Shown: positions 38,667-47,630, counted from the stretch's first letter. The stretch: DNA of 64,000 bases from Streptomyces sp. CB01373 (GCF_002803075.1 NZ_NNBK01000001.1:248001-312000), one strand, 5' to 3'. Numbers and translations are program-made. The notes: a model not told the origin generated them from the letters alone.

Positions 38667-39635
38667 GTGAGTCCTCGTGCAACTCCTGGCTCCCACGATG
38701 ACAGCGCGACCGTGGTGATCTCGCAGAAGGTCCGGCCGGGATGCGAGGACGACTACCGTCGCTGGCAGGATCGGACCAACGAGGTCGCAGGTGAATTCGA
38801 CGGGTTCGAGGGCGCGGAGCAGTACCCTCCGCCCTCCGCCGAGGGAAACGAGTGGATCGTCGTCTTCCGCTTCTCCCATCTGGATCAGCTGACCGCATGG
38901 ATGGGCTCTGACACGCGCCGTGAACTCCTCGAACAGGGGCGCGACCTGTTCGAGGAGGCCCCCACACAGGAAGTTCTCGCGGGCGGCACGCCCGTCCGTG
39001 ACGCCGTCACCGCGGTGGTCTCGCACGACGTGCGACCCGACCAGGAGCGGGTATTCGTGAGCTGGCAGGAGAAGATCCTGTCGGCTCAGCGGAAGTTCCC
39101 TGGCTTCATGGGCTCGGAGTTGTTCCGGCCCGTGAAGGGGGTCCAGGACAAGTGGGTCGCCGTCTTCCGCTTCGACACCCGTCAACACCTGGACAGGTGG
39201 CTCGAGTCCACCACTCGTCGAAAGCTCCTCGACGAAGGGCGGGAAACCTTCGTCTCCTACGACGTGCGCAAGGTCGGATCCGCGTTCGGCAGCTGGTTCC
39301 GCTTCGAGCAGGGTACGGAAGAGGGCGCTCCGCCCAACTGGAAGCAGGCCATGTCCGTGGTGCTGGCCCTCTATCCCACCGTCGAGATCCTCAACCTCGT
39401 GGTGGGCCCCCGACTTGCCGCTCTCGGCCTGCCCGGATACGCCGCCTTGTTCATCTCGAACGTGTTGAGCGTGAGCATCCTGACCTGGCTGCTGATGCCG
39501 TTGGTGAACAGAGCCCTCGCCTTCTGGCTGATGCCCGGCAAGGCACGATCCCTGCGCATCGACGTGGCAGGTGCCGCACTGGTGGCGATCTGCTGGCTGG
39601 CATTCGTCGTGATCTTCGGCCTGACCACCGGCTGA
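38667..39635 (+). CDS. Membrane protein with two antibiotic-biosynthesis-monooxygenase (ABM) domains
   Basis: 322 residues. Two ABM-type ferredoxin-like repeats (about 12-105: VVISQKVRPGCEDDYRRWQ; about 110-205: VVSHDVRPDQERVFVSWQE, each ending in an R(R)(K/E)LL(D/E)(E/Q)GR segment) precede two or three C-terminal hydrophobic helices (ILTWLLMPLVNRALAFWLMP, AGAALVAICWLAFVVIFGL). This arrangement is found in many bacteria with unknown role. Expressed from the promoter at 38631-38659. Confidence 0.82.
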   Translation: MSPRATPGSHDDSATVVISQKVRPGCEDDYRRWQDRTNEVAGEFDGFEGAEQYPPPSAEGNEWIVVFRFSHLDQLTAWMGSDTRRELLEQGRDLFEEAPTQEVLAGGTPVRDAVTAVVSHDVRPDQERVFVSWQEKILSAQRKFPGFMGSELFRPVKGVQDKWVAVFRFDTRQHLDRWLESTTRRKLLDEGRETFVSYDVRKVGSAFGSWFRFEQGTEEGAPPNWKQAMSVVLALYPTVEILNLVVGPRLAALGLPGYAALFISNVLSVSILTWLLMPLVNRALAFWLMPGKARSLRIDVAGAALVAICWLAFVVIFGLTTG

Positions 39636-39674
39636 CAGCCGGCCCCGGGAGATGCTCACGACGAGGAGGCCGTC

Positions 39675-39824
39675 ATGAGCGAACACACCTGGCGCTCACG
39701 TATCGAAGGCACGCTCAGTTCAGGAAGCCGTCAGGCAGGCCGTGTCCAGCGGACCGCGACTGGCCTACCGCGGGCGGACACAGCTGGTGCGGTTCACCCC
39801 TGAGGGACGGCGGCGTAGCCGTTG
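39675..39824 (+). pseudogene. Short frameshifted ORF with strong ribosome site
   Basis: ATG 39675 follows GAGGAGG ideally and reads MSEHTWRSRI. A second frame then gives a more protein-like SVQEAVRQAVSSGPRLAYRG and RTQLVRFTPEGRRRSR ending at 39824. No family recognised. Either a one-base error/frameshift or chance; reported because of the ribosome site and the TTGA overlap with the next ORF. Confidence 0.3.
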
Positions 39825-40238
39825 ACGCCCTGCGTCCGCTGCGGAACTGCCCTCTCTGCCTCGCAGGAGGACGAGTTGCTGCGGAACATGGCGTTCTCCG
39901 TACTCGGGGAGAGCTATGTCGTTCCCTACGCCGTCTGGGCCGATCCCGTGCATGATGACGTCAACGTGTACTGGCTGCGCGACGCCATGCGCACGTTGGA
40001 GCCGTTCGGGACCGGCCACTGCATCGCCGAAACCAACCTGACCGCCGACCCGTCGCGTGCCAGGCGATCGTTCACAGCCGCCGATTGGGATCGTCTGCGA
40101 TCCCTGCGAGCGGAGTACGACCCGCGGAGTGATCGTCCCCGGCGGTCAGCCGGCGCAGCAGTTTGGGCAGAGCGGTGCCGATCGGCTCGCGCACGATCTC
40201 GTCGGCGATGTCGTCGTACGGGGTCGGCTCGGCGTTGA
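39822..40238 (+). CDS. Hypothetical protein, 3' end replaced by sirtuin-derived sequence
   Basis: Starts TTG (weak). Residues 1-100 (TPCVRCGTALSASQEDELLRN ... YVVPYAVWADPVHDDVNVYWLRDAMRTLEPFGTGH) look like a genuine protein with one CxxC pair. From about 40130 the frame runs antisense through the sirtuin pseudogene and is not meaningful, so the native 3' end has probably been lost. No family recognised. Confidence 0.35.
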   Translation: MTPCVRCGTALSASQEDELLRNMAFSVLGESYVVPYAVWADPVHDDVNVYWLRDAMRTLEPFGTGHCIAETNLTADPSRARRSFTAADWDRLRSLRAEYDPRSDRPRRSAGAAVWAERCRSARARSRRRCRRTGSARR

Positions 40239-40862
40239 CGATGATCAGCCGTGCGCCGTGGTCGGCGGCCACGCCCGCGAGTCCGGCGGCCACGCCCGCG
40301 AGTCCGGCGGCCACGCCCGCGAGTCCGGCGGCCGGCTGTACCTGGAGGCTGGTGCCGACCGCGATGAACACCGTGCAGGCCTTGGTGATCGCGACCGCCT
40401 CGCCGAGCACCACCGGGTCGAGCCGCTCGCCGAACATCACGGTGGCCGACTTCAGGATCCCGCCGCAGTCCAGGCACGGCGGATCGTCCTCGCCGGCGTC
40501 GACGCGGGCGAGGGCGTCCTCCATGGGCCCGCGTGCATGACACCGCGTGCACACCACACTCCGCACGCTGCCGTGCAGTTCCAGCACTTAGCGGGCGGGC
40601 ATCCCGGCGAGCTGGTGCAGTCCGTCGACGTTCTGTGTGATCACCCTGACCGGGACCCCGGCCCGCTCGAGCTCGGCCACGGCCCGGTGCGCGGCGTTCG
40701 GCTCGGCGGCGAGCGCGCGGTTCTTCCGCCGCATCTGCCAGGATCGCCGCCGGATCTCCGGATCGCCCATGTAGTACTCGTACGTCACAAGCTTCTCGGC
40801 CTCGGGATCCCGCCGCCACAGCCCGTTCGGCCCGCGGTAGTCAGGGATCCGCGAATCGCAAG
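40130..40862 (-). pseudogene. Sirtuin pseudogene (second copy)
   Basis: Closely matches the intact sirtuin at 41522-42256 but is broken in three ways. The first about 16 residues, including the NAD-binding GAGIS motif, are missing (homology begins at DSRIPDYRGPNGLW). A TAA replaces the lysine codon of the ARKVLELHGS segment (stop between 40588 and 40590). A 21-bp unit encoding GLAGVAA is present three times where the intact gene has one. Zinc cysteines and the HG motif remain. A recent partial duplication that is decaying. Confidence 0.88.
40264..40326. repeat. Three perfect 21-bp tandem repeats inside the sirtuin pseudogene
   Basis: Unit GGCGGCCACGCCCGCGAGTCC plus-strand at 40264-40284, 40285-40305 and 40306-40326. 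Each unit adds seven codons in frame, so this is a slipped-strand expansion compared with the single unit of the functional copy. Confidence 0.95.
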
Positions 40863-41056
40863 GCATCGGTGGGTGTAACGCAACAGAGTCGGGTCTCTGC
40901 AGCCGACGTCGACCGCTGGTCCCCATACCGATGGTGGCGCGCTGCCGGCGAGGTCGGGGAACCCGCATCCGCCAATACCGCCGGACGATGAAACGGCGGC
41001 TCGCTCGGATGGCTTGAGCTCGATCTGTCCGCTGCGTCGGTGGAGGCGATTGCCGG

Positions 41057-41398
41057 TCAGCTGTCGGGGTCGTACTGAAAGGCGCGCACCTCCTGCGCGC
41101 ATCGGCAGGCGACCGCGATCTTCGCTGCCCACTCCAACGCCGCCTCGCGGGAGGGCAGCTCCAGCACCGAGTAGCCGCCTTCGATCTGCTTCGTCTGATC
41201 GTAGGTGCCCTCGGTCACAGTCCCGTCGCCACCGACCATGACAGGCGGCACGCTCTCGTCGATGCCACCACCGAACACCCACACGCCGGCGTCCTTCGCC
41301 TCCTTCACGACCGCGTGAGCCGCATCCGAGACGGACTGCAGATCCTCGTCGGGAAAGACCATGGCGGCACTGGGGAACGAGATGAGGTACTTCGTCAT
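41057..41398 (-). CDS. YCII-related domain protein (DGPF type)
   Basis: 113 residues; ferredoxin-like fold with MTKYLISFPSAAM, VVKEAKDAGVWVFGGGIDES and GYSVLELPSREAALEWAAKIAVACRCAQEVR, as in the YCII/DGPF family often encoded near ECF sigma factors. No sigma gene is adjacent here. Lies between the sirtuin pseudogene and the functional sirtuin. Confidence 0.85.
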   Translation of the reverse strand: MTKYLISFPSAAMVFPDEDLQSVSDAAHAVVKEAKDAGVWVFGGGIDESVPPVMVGGDGTVTEGTYDQTKQIEGGYSVLELPSREAALEWAAKIAVACRCAQEVRAFQYDPDS

Positions 41399-41521
41399 CG
41401 CCTCGACTCCTTCTTCGCGTTTCGGGGATCGGACTCGTTCTGACGGACGCCGTCGCGCTGAAGAGTCGGCAATGATGCCAACCGCAAAGTGCGGCCCGCC
41501 GGAACCAGAAACCTAAAGGGA

Positions 41522-42256
41522 TTATTTACTCTCCGGGCTCAGTCGACGCAGAAGTTGGGGCAGGGCTGTGCCGATTGGTTCGCGGATCACCTCGTCGGCG
41601 TGATCGTCGTACGGGGTCGGCTCGGCGTTGACGATGATCAGCCGTGCCCCGTGGTCGGCGGCCACGCCGGCGAGCCCGGCGGCGGGCTGGACCTGCAGGC
41701 TGGTGCCGACGGCGATGAAGACCTGGCATGCCTTGGTGATCGCGACCGCCTCCCCGAGCACCTGCGGATCGAGGCGCTCGCCGAACATCACGGTGGCCGA
41801 CTTCAGGATGCCGCCGCATTCCCGGCAGGGCGGGTCCTCTTCTCCGGCTTCGACCCGGGCGAGGGCGTCCTCCGTGGGTCCGCGTGCGTGACACTGAGTG
41901 CACACCACACTGCGTACGCTGCCGTGCAGTTCCAGCACCTTGCGGGCGGGCATCCCGGCGAGCTGGTGCAGTCCGTCCACGTTCTGTGTGATCACCCTGA
42001 CCGGCACCGCGGCCCGCTCCAGCTCGGCCACGGCCCGGTGCGCGGCGTTCGGCTCGGCCGTGAGCGCGCGGTTCTTCCGCCACATCCCCCAGGACCGCCG
42101 CCGGATCTCCGGATCGCCCATGTAGTACTCGTAGGTCACGAGCTTCTCGGCCTCGGGATCCTTCCGCCACAGCCCGTTCGGGCCGCGATAATCAGAGATT
42201 CCGGAATCAGTGGAAATGCCTGCACCGCTGAGGATTGCGACGAGTGGCCCATTCAT
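41522..42256 (-). CDS. cobB: NAD-dependent protein deacylase (sirtuin, CobB-type)
   Basis: 244 residues. Removes acetyl/acyl groups from lysines, releasing O-acetyl-ADP-ribose. NAD motif LSGAGISTDSGISDYRGPNGLW (residues 9-30), VITQNVDGLHQLAGM, the catalytic His in LELHGSVRS, and four zinc cysteines (CTQCHARG and CRECGG). Start ATG 42256: TACTCT on the minus strand ends 6 bases upstream, implying leaderless expression. In streptomycetes sirtuins of this group control acyl-CoA synthetases, which would link to the CoA genes in this window. Confidence 0.93.
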   Translation of the reverse strand: MNGPLVAILSGAGISTDSGISDYRGPNGLWRKDPEAEKLVTYEYYMGDPEIRRRSWGMWRKNRALTAEPNAAHRAVAELERAAVPVRVITQNVDGLHQLAGMPARKVLELHGSVRSVVCTQCHARGPTEDALARVEAGEEDPPCRECGGILKSATVMFGERLDPQVLGEAVAITKACQVFIAVGTSLQVQPAAGLAGVAADHGARLIIVNAEPTPYDDHADEVIREPIGTALPQLLRRLSPESK

Positions 42257-42339
42257 GTGCCGAGAGTAGGACGCTTGCCCGTTCGGGGCGAACGGATACC
42301 CGGCATGCCCATCTGGCGACACCGTGACGAGACGCTTCG

Positions 42340-42519
42340 CGGAAGAATCACGACTTTTGCCTCGGAGAGCTGTACCACCAGCAGTACCTTTCGGACAGCG
42401 AAAACCCAGGCGGGTACTGCGGGCTGGGCGGGACGGGGGTCAAGCTAAGTGACCCCTTCGAGACGAACTGGGGGGCGTCCTGCCCGACGGGCCTAGCTCC
42501 GGCTCCCACTGAGGAATAA
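42340..42519 (+). pseudogene. 3' remnant of methionine sulfoxide reductase A
   Basis: Frame ending TAA 42517-42519 contains [20 protein letters not shown] followed by GGTGV, the distinctive MsrA C-terminus (YHQQYL...[12 protein letters not shown]). After that the frame diverges. The catalytic GCFW end is missing, so the gene is dead. Confidence 0.75.
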
Positions 42520-42530
42520 CAGGCCGCCAG

Positions 42531-42562
42531 GGACCTTGGTCGTTCCCTCAACGCCAAGGTCC
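42531..42562. terminator. Inverted repeat after the MsrA remnant
   Basis: Perfect 9-bp arms GGACCTTGG (42531-42539) and CCAAGGTCC (42554-42562). A relic terminator or the end of a lost mobile element. Confidence 0.4.
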
Positions 42563-42671
42563 TGGCACATCACACGCTGCAGCAATGCGGTTGCGGCCGA
42601 CGCGGCTACGCGTACTGGGACCCGTTGTCAGTCCCCGATCGACGCTGGACTCTTCATACCAACTGCCTCGT

Positions 42672-42775
42672 GAGCATAGGGGACTCCGCGAGGAACTCGG
42701 CATCACCGACGTCACCCTCGGCCCCGAGCTCGCGATCCGGACCAAGGAGCACTTGGTCGGGGGCAAGCCGGCGCG
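42672..42775 (+). pseudogene. Nudix-box remnant, plus strand
   Basis: Reads GLREELGITDVTLGPELAIR and then TKEHLVG, the second half of a Nudix box plus the following strand. The Nudix Gly/Glu start is missing. It faces another Nudix fragment at 42846-43031 on the opposite strand, so the parts may come from one gene broken by an inversion. Confidence 0.5.
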
Positions 42776-42845
42776 CCTGCGAAATGATCTATGCGAAGCT
42801 CTGCGTGAACTCGTCGTGCGTGAGCAAGCCGCACAAGTCGTCCGA

Positions 42846-43031
42846 CAGGGTAGATCGTCTTTGAGGCCCTGCGGATGTCGGTGATGGTCCACCAGTGCCA
42901 GGAACGGATCGCATCCGGCTGGGTGGCAAGCGCGGGATCGACGGTGTCCGGCGCCACAACCGTCACAAAGTAGCGTTCGATCTTGAGTTCACTGCCTAAG
43001 CGTTGCCCGTAATCGATCTTCGAGTTGGGGT
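42846..43031 (-). pseudogene. Nudix C-terminal remnant, minus strand
   Basis: Minus-strand frame reads LKIERYFVTVVAPDTVDPAL, then IRSWHWWTITDIRRASKTIYP, the late part of a Nudix hydrolase (ERYF..V / HRWWT..EL....IYP pattern). It has no Nudix box itself. The stretch 42563-42671 between these remnants shows nothing else. Confidence 0.55.
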
Positions 43032-43105
43032 GAACGCGGTCGGCCGGGGGGTGGCAGCTACGCTTCCACCGGCGCAGCCGATGATGAGCATGGCAGGGGG
43101 AGACC

Positions 43106-43138
43106 GTGAGCCGACCACTCTTGTTCCTCGATGTGGAC
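43106..43138 (+). pseudogene. 5' fragment of a HAD phosphatase gene interrupted by the transposon
   Basis: GTG 43106 with AGGGGGAG upstream reads VSRPLLFLDVD and stops at the insertion point. The text joins exactly to 48902-49423 (GPLNPYAAKPEKRP...). The intact gene would be 555 bases (184 residues). The insertion sits in the codons of the catalytic Asp-x-Asp. Confidence 0.85.
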
Positions 43139-43150
43139 TTTACCGACCGC
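43139..43150 (+). repeat. Left terminal inverted repeat of the transposon
   Basis: TTTACCGACCGC, the exact reverse complement of 48884-48895, directly following the GTGGAC core. A partial copy (11 of 12 bases) recurs at 43207-43217 and may be a second recombinase-binding site. Confidence 0.92.
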
Positions 43151-43261
43151 GGGTAGTGCTGCCCGTGATGTCCGTCTGGGCCTGTGACTTGGGCGTCATG
43201 GGCTCGTTTACCGACCGGGACCGTGACGTCAGTCATGTTCCGGAGTCGGTACGGAGGACAA

Positions 43262-44440
43262 GTGGTACGGCACGTCGTGGTCGGGGACTTGAGGGTCCAG
43301 CGGATCGAGAGGAAGGACGGGCGGAGATCATGGACGATCGTCTGGCCCGAGGGCACGCTGCACACGGAGGCGGACCGGTTCCTGCGTGAGCACGAGGGCT
43401 CGGGCACGCAGAAGACCTACGCGTACTACCTGGTGGACCACCTGCGGTGGCTGGAGCGAGAGTGCCTGGCCTTCGAAACGGTCCAACTGCGCGATCTGGA
43501 AAGGTACATGGGGATCGTCGGTGCCGAGGTCCGCATGCCTCTCGGAGAACCGTGGCGGGTGGGTAAGCGCCCTTACGGCCGCTCGGCGCTGTCGACCGCG
43601 GCGGCCTGCTTGAAGGGCTTCTACCTGCACCAAGCCGCGCTCGGCGTAAACGGCGAACTCGGCAAGAAACTCGACAGGTCCCGGCTGCCGTCGCGGGTGG
43701 ACCGCCGTCGCTCGTTCCTCGGTCATGTGAAGTCGCCGCTGCCCACGAATCCGCTGGCGCCGAAGGGGGCGCACCGCCGGCACCCGAAGATGTTGCCGGA
43801 CGGGGCGAGGGAGAGGCTGCTGGAGACGGTGAACGCCGCCCGGGACCGGCTGGTCGTGGACTGGCTCGCTGACGGGGGCCTGCGGATCGGCGAGCTGTGC
43901 GGGCTGCACTTGGTCGACCTGCACCTTCGGGAGAACGCTGCCTGCGGCGAGTGCCGCACCCCGCATCTGCATGTCTGCCACCGGCCTGGCAACCCGAACG
44001 GGGCAGAGGCCAAGACCAAGCACCCGTGGCGGGTCGAGCGCGGGATGGTCACCGGCGGGCTGATCAAGCGTGTCAGCCCGGCGATGGTGCACTCCTACTT
44101 TGAGTACATCACCACCGAGTACCCGCGCAGCGTCCGGCACGGGATGCTCCTGGTCCAACTGCACGGCGCCGATACGGGCCAGCCGTGGACCCCGGTCGGC
44201 GCCCGCCGGATGCTCGGCCGGGCCGGGAAACGTGCTGGGCTGGGGCTGGTGAAACCCCATGCCTTCCGGCACACCTTTACCTCGGCGGTTCTCGACGCCG
44301 CGGGCGGCAACACCCTGATCGCCCGGGACGCGGGCGGCTGGGCCTCGGCTGCGATGGTCGACGAGGTCTACGGGCACGTCGACATCCACGATCCGGTCTT
44401 CGACGCCGCTCTGCGCACGGTCTGGGGTGAGGACCGGTGA
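43262..44440 (+). CDS. TnpA-like tyrosine recombinase
   Basis: 392 residues, first gene of the transposition trio. N-terminal SAM-like core-binding domain (YAYYLVDHLRWLERECLAFETVQLRDLERYMG), then the catalytic domain with the Arg in ADGGLRIGELCGLHL, HxxR in KPHAFRHTFTSAVLD, Trp in GGWASAAM and the nucleophile Tyr in VYGHVD. GTG 43262 has GGAGG 4 bases upstream; longer starts overlap the transposon end. Its stop overlaps the next start (GTGA). Confidence 0.9.
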   Translation: MVRHVVVGDLRVQRIERKDGRRSWTIVWPEGTLHTEADRFLREHEGSGTQKTYAYYLVDHLRWLERECLAFETVQLRDLERYMGIVGAEVRMPLGEPWRVGKRPYGRSALSTAAACLKGFYLHQAALGVNGELGKKLDRSRLPSRVDRRRSFLGHVKSPLPTNPLAPKGAHRRHPKMLPDGARERLLETVNAARDRLVVDWLADGGLRIGELCGLHLVDLHLRENAACGECRTPHLHVCHRPGNPNGAEAKTKHPWRVERGMVTGGLIKRVSPAMVHSYFEYITTEYPRSVRHGMLLVQLHGADTGQPWTPVGARRMLGRAGKRAGLGLVKPHAFRHTFTSAVLDAAGGNTLIARDAGGWASAAMVDEVYGHVDIHDPVFDAALRTVWGEDR

Positions 44441-47058
44441 AGCGCCGGGACGCGTTTCTGCTGCCCTTGCTGAACACGCACCAGGACCACACGCGAATCG
44501 GCAGGGATCGCCTGGAGATCCTCACCGCGCTGACGAGCTCGCCCTCCTTCGACCCTCTGTTCCGCGACGACATCGTCCAGATCCCGCGAGGGCACCAGAC
44601 CTACCGGTGGTTCTGCCGGGTCACCGACTGCCAGCGCGTCACCGGTCTCGGCGACTTCTGCCACGCCCATCGCCAGGAGTGGCTCACGGCCGCAAAAGAA
44701 GGCGTCAGCAGGTCAGCATTCCTCAGCGCTGCTGAACCATTGAGCCAGACAACCGAGCATGACGGGAATCTGGCCTGTCTGATCTGCCCCGGACGACCCG
44801 CGCGGGCAGGCCAGTACCGTCTCTGCAAATATCACCTCCAGAAATGGAGTCGGACGCGAGCCGGGGGCGCCACACCCGACTTCGATGGGTGGGCCGCCGA
44901 GCAAAGCCCTGTTCCGGGGTTCGGGACCTGCGCGGTGCTGGTCTGTCCTCTGCTGGCAGAGTCGCCGCTGGGACTGTGCCAGCGACACGCTCACGCCTAC
45001 CGGAGGGCGGGTTCTCCCGGCGGCGCGTCCATTCCGGGCGGATCGTGGCGCGAAGGGCGAGTCGCTGTCAGCTACATCGACCACGTCCAGTTCCGTGCGT
45101 GGTGCGCCAGGGAGATCGCGGCCTCTGTGCCCGCTCAGCTGAACTTGCGCGGGCTGAGGCCGCTGCCGCGAGCGGAAATCCAGTGGGGGTTGTTCACTCA
45201 TACACAGCGACCGCGTCCGGCCCGCTGGGATGTCACCGCGCTCCGCATGGTGGTGAACGCCTGCCGCGAGCAGGATGCGACCTCGATCGTCGATCTGGAC
45301 CTTGCTTGCCTGTCCAAGGCCGCCAGCGGGATCGCGAAAGAGATCCTCCACGAGTTGCGCCTGGTCTACTTCACACCTGAGGAGGCCAAAGAGGCCGGAT
45401 TCCTCGAAACGAGGCACTTCGGTATCAGTTACGAGAACCGGCTCGGGCACATCAGCCTCACCGCGATCTCTCAACGGTGGCTGCGGGACATCACGTGGGA
45501 CTACTTCGCGGAACTTCTGCGCTCCCCGCGCTGCCCCAACAGTGCCCACACGCTTGACCAGATTCGTCGAGCGATGATCGAGTTGAGCGCTTTCATCGAG
45601 GCCGACGCCCCCGGCGGGGGCCACGACCCCGCAGTCCTGGCGAAGGAACACGCCGACCGCTTCGTCGCAGATCAGCGACATCGCGAGCGCCACGCGCTCC
45701 CGTCTTTGGCCATGGTCCGGGTCGATGGGAAGGCGAGCATCGTCACGACCGGCACGCGATCGTTGGTCTTCAACCACACCCGCAGGATCCTCCGCAAGGC
45801 GATGGACGATGGCGTGACCGGCGCCATCGGTCTGGCCAGGGAGTTCGTCATCGCGTTGCCGAACGCCGGCGGCACCGCCTACCAGAAGCGGCGACGCCCC
45901 TTCGCCGACGAGGTGGCACGCGCACTGGCCGACGAACACAATCTCGCCGAGTTCACACGCGTCCACGATCCGGATGACGAGGGCGCCCGGGACATCTGGG
46001 AGACCCTCGTGGTCACCGGACGGCGGTTGGGGGAGGTCATCGAGCTCCGCTGGAACTGTATCGGTCGGCTCAGCGGGCTCGCGATGCTCTGGCACGACCA
46101 GACCAAGGTAGGCAACTACGACGCGGCTATCCGCATCCCCGAGTCCCTCTACGCCCTCATCGCCGACCGGCAGCGCAAAACGCTCAGCCGGTTCGCCGAC
46201 GAACACGGCTACACCCCCACGGGCAAGGAACGCGAGGGACTTGCGCTGTTCCCCACCAGCTACCGCAGCACCGACGGAACGGTCGCGCTGAGCAGACCGT
46301 GGTTCTACAGCCGTTTCCGTCCCTGGGTCGACGCTATGGACATCGGCCATTGCGTCCCCCACCAGGCCCGCCACACGCTGGCCACCAGCCTCCTGCGTCA
46401 AGGCGCCACCCTCACCCACATCCGCCGCTACCTCGGACACGTCTCGGACCGGATGGCCGAGCACTACGTCCACCTCTCCAACACCGATCTGGAGAACGTG
46501 CTCCAGCACGTCTGGGTCGCCGGCCCCGGCACGACCGCTCCTGGGGAGCTCCTTGCAGGGGACTCAGCCGAGGCGCTCACGAAGGAGCAGGCCCTCGCCA
46601 TCGCCGTCGACCTCGCCCGCCGCAGCACCCCGGCCGAGGGTGGCTTCTGCACCTTCCAGCCGGTCGTCGACGGCGGTGCCTGTCCCTGGAACCTCGACTG
46701 CCACAACTGCGACAAGTTCGTCCTCTCCGGCGCGGATCTCCTCTACTGGCGGCGGAAACGGGAACAGTGGCGGCAACTGGCCGAAGGCGCCTCGGACGAC
46801 GCCACCGCCGACTACCTCCACCGCTACTTCGAGCCGACCGCCCGCGCCATCGACGGCTTGGAGAAAGCCCTGGCCGGCCTCGGGCTGCTCGATGACGCCC
46901 TCGCCCTGGACCTGCGCAAACCGCAGGACTACTTCCACCGCGTGTGGTCCACCGCCTTCCGCGCCGCCGACCTCGCCGCCGCGGGCAGCGAAGACGAGCA
47001 GAGCGAGTACAGCGATACGCGTACAACCGACAACGACCCTGATCAGGACATCGCATGA
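44437..47058 (+). CDS. TnpB-like large tyrosine recombinase with zinc-finger N-terminus
   Basis: 873 residues. Three N-terminal Cys-Cys-Cys-His clusters (Cys60/65/75-His78, Cys114/117/130-His133, Cys165/170/181-His184), then a recombinase core with Arg in TGRRLGEVIELRW, PHQARHTLATSLL, YLGHVSDRM and nucleophile Tyr in AEHYVHLS. A Cys-rich tail (GGACPWNLDCHNCDKFVLSGADLLYW) is like Tn554 TnpB. Works with TnpA in site-specific transposition. Overlaps both neighbours by 4 bases. Confidence 0.9.
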   Translation: MKRRDAFLLPLLNTHQDHTRIGRDRLEILTALTSSPSFDPLFRDDIVQIPRGHQTYRWFCRVTDCQRVTGLGDFCHAHRQEWLTAAKEGVSRSAFLSAAEPLSQTTEHDGNLACLICPGRPARAGQYRLCKYHLQKWSRTRAGGATPDFDGWAAEQSPVPGFGTCAVLVCPLLAESPLGLCQRHAHAYRRAGSPGGASIPGGSWREGRVAVSYIDHVQFRAWCAREIAASVPAQLNLRGLRPLPRAEIQWGLFTHTQRPRPARWDVTALRMVVNACREQDATSIVDLDLACLSKAASGIAKEILHELRLVYFTPEEAKEAGFLETRHFGISYENRLGHISLTAISQRWLRDITWDYFAELLRSPRCPNSAHTLDQIRRAMIELSAFIEADAPGGGHDPAVLAKEHADRFVADQRHRERHALPSLAMVRVDGKASIVTTGTRSLVFNHTRRILRKAMDDGVTGAIGLAREFVIALPNAGGTAYQKRRRPFADEVARALADEHNLAEFTRVHDPDDEGARDIWETLVVTGRRLGEVIELRWNCIGRLSGLAMLWHDQTKVGNYDAAIRIPESLYALIADRQRKTLSRFADEHGYTPTGKEREGLALFPTSYRSTDGTVALSRPWFYSRFRPWVDAMDIGHCVPHQARHTLATSLLRQGATLTHIRRYLGHVSDRMAEHYVHLSNTDLENVLQHVWVAGPGTTAPGELLAGDSAEALTKEQALAIAVDLARRSTPAEGGFCTFQPVVDGGACPWNLDCHNCDKFVLSGADLLYWRRKREQWRQLAEGASDDATADYLHRYFEPTARAIDGLEKALAGLGLLDDALALDLRKPQDYFHRVWSTAFRAADLAAAGSEDEQSEYSDTRTTDNDPDQDIA

Positions 47059-47630
47059 AGACCGCTGCCGTCCCAGAACCCCGCACGGCCGCCGCCCTGG
47101 CGGCCCGCCGCCACAAGACCGAGACCGCACTCCAGCGGGTCCGCGAAGCCATCATCCGACTCCAGCGCGAGAAAACCCCGGTCAGCGTCGCCGCCGTCGC
47201 CCGGCGCGCGGACGTCTCGCGCACCTTCCTCTACGACAACGCCGAGGCCCGAGCCACGATCACCAGCGCGATGGCCGAGTCCGGAAGCCGCCGGGCACAG
47301 TTGCTCGCCGACCAGGACGACGAGCGCGAGGCGACCTGGCGCGAACGTGCCCTGAACGCCGAAGAAGGTCTCAAGGCCGCCCAGGCCGAGATCCTCACCC
47401 AGCGGACCCGAATTGGCGAACTCCTTGGCCAGATCCGGGACTTGGAAGCCGAGTGGACCGAGGAAGCCATCCAGCGGATCACCACTGAGAACACCACCCT
47501 CAAACAGCGGGTCCGCCAACTCACGACCGACAACCGCACCCTCGACGAGCGGCTCAAGGCCGCCCGCTCCAACCTCCGCTTCCAGGACCGGCGCGTCGCC
47601 GACCTCGAAGCCCAGATCACGGCCACCTGA
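47055..47630 (+). CDS. TnpC-like coiled-coil protein (DUF6262 type)
   Basis: 191 residues. An N-terminal HTH-like part (VSVAAVARRADVSRTFLYDNAEARATI) is followed by a long Glu/Arg/Leu coiled coil (about 85-191). This is the position and architecture of TnpC of Tn554, an accessory factor of transposition. ATG overlaps the tnpB stop (ATGA). Confidence 0.85.
   Translation: MKTAAVPEPRTAAALAARRHKTETALQRVREAIIRLQREKTPVSVAAVARRADVSRTFLYDNAEARATITSAMAESGSRRAQLLADQDDEREATWRERALNAEEGLKAAQAEILTQRTRIGELLGQIRDLEAEWTEEAIQRITTENTTLKQRVRQLTTDNRTLDERLKAARSNLRFQDRRVADLEAQITAT

Noticed and set aside
40264..40326. CRISPR-like array
   Set aside because: Three 21-bp units are head to tail with no spacers and keep a reading frame; it is a coding tandem expansion.
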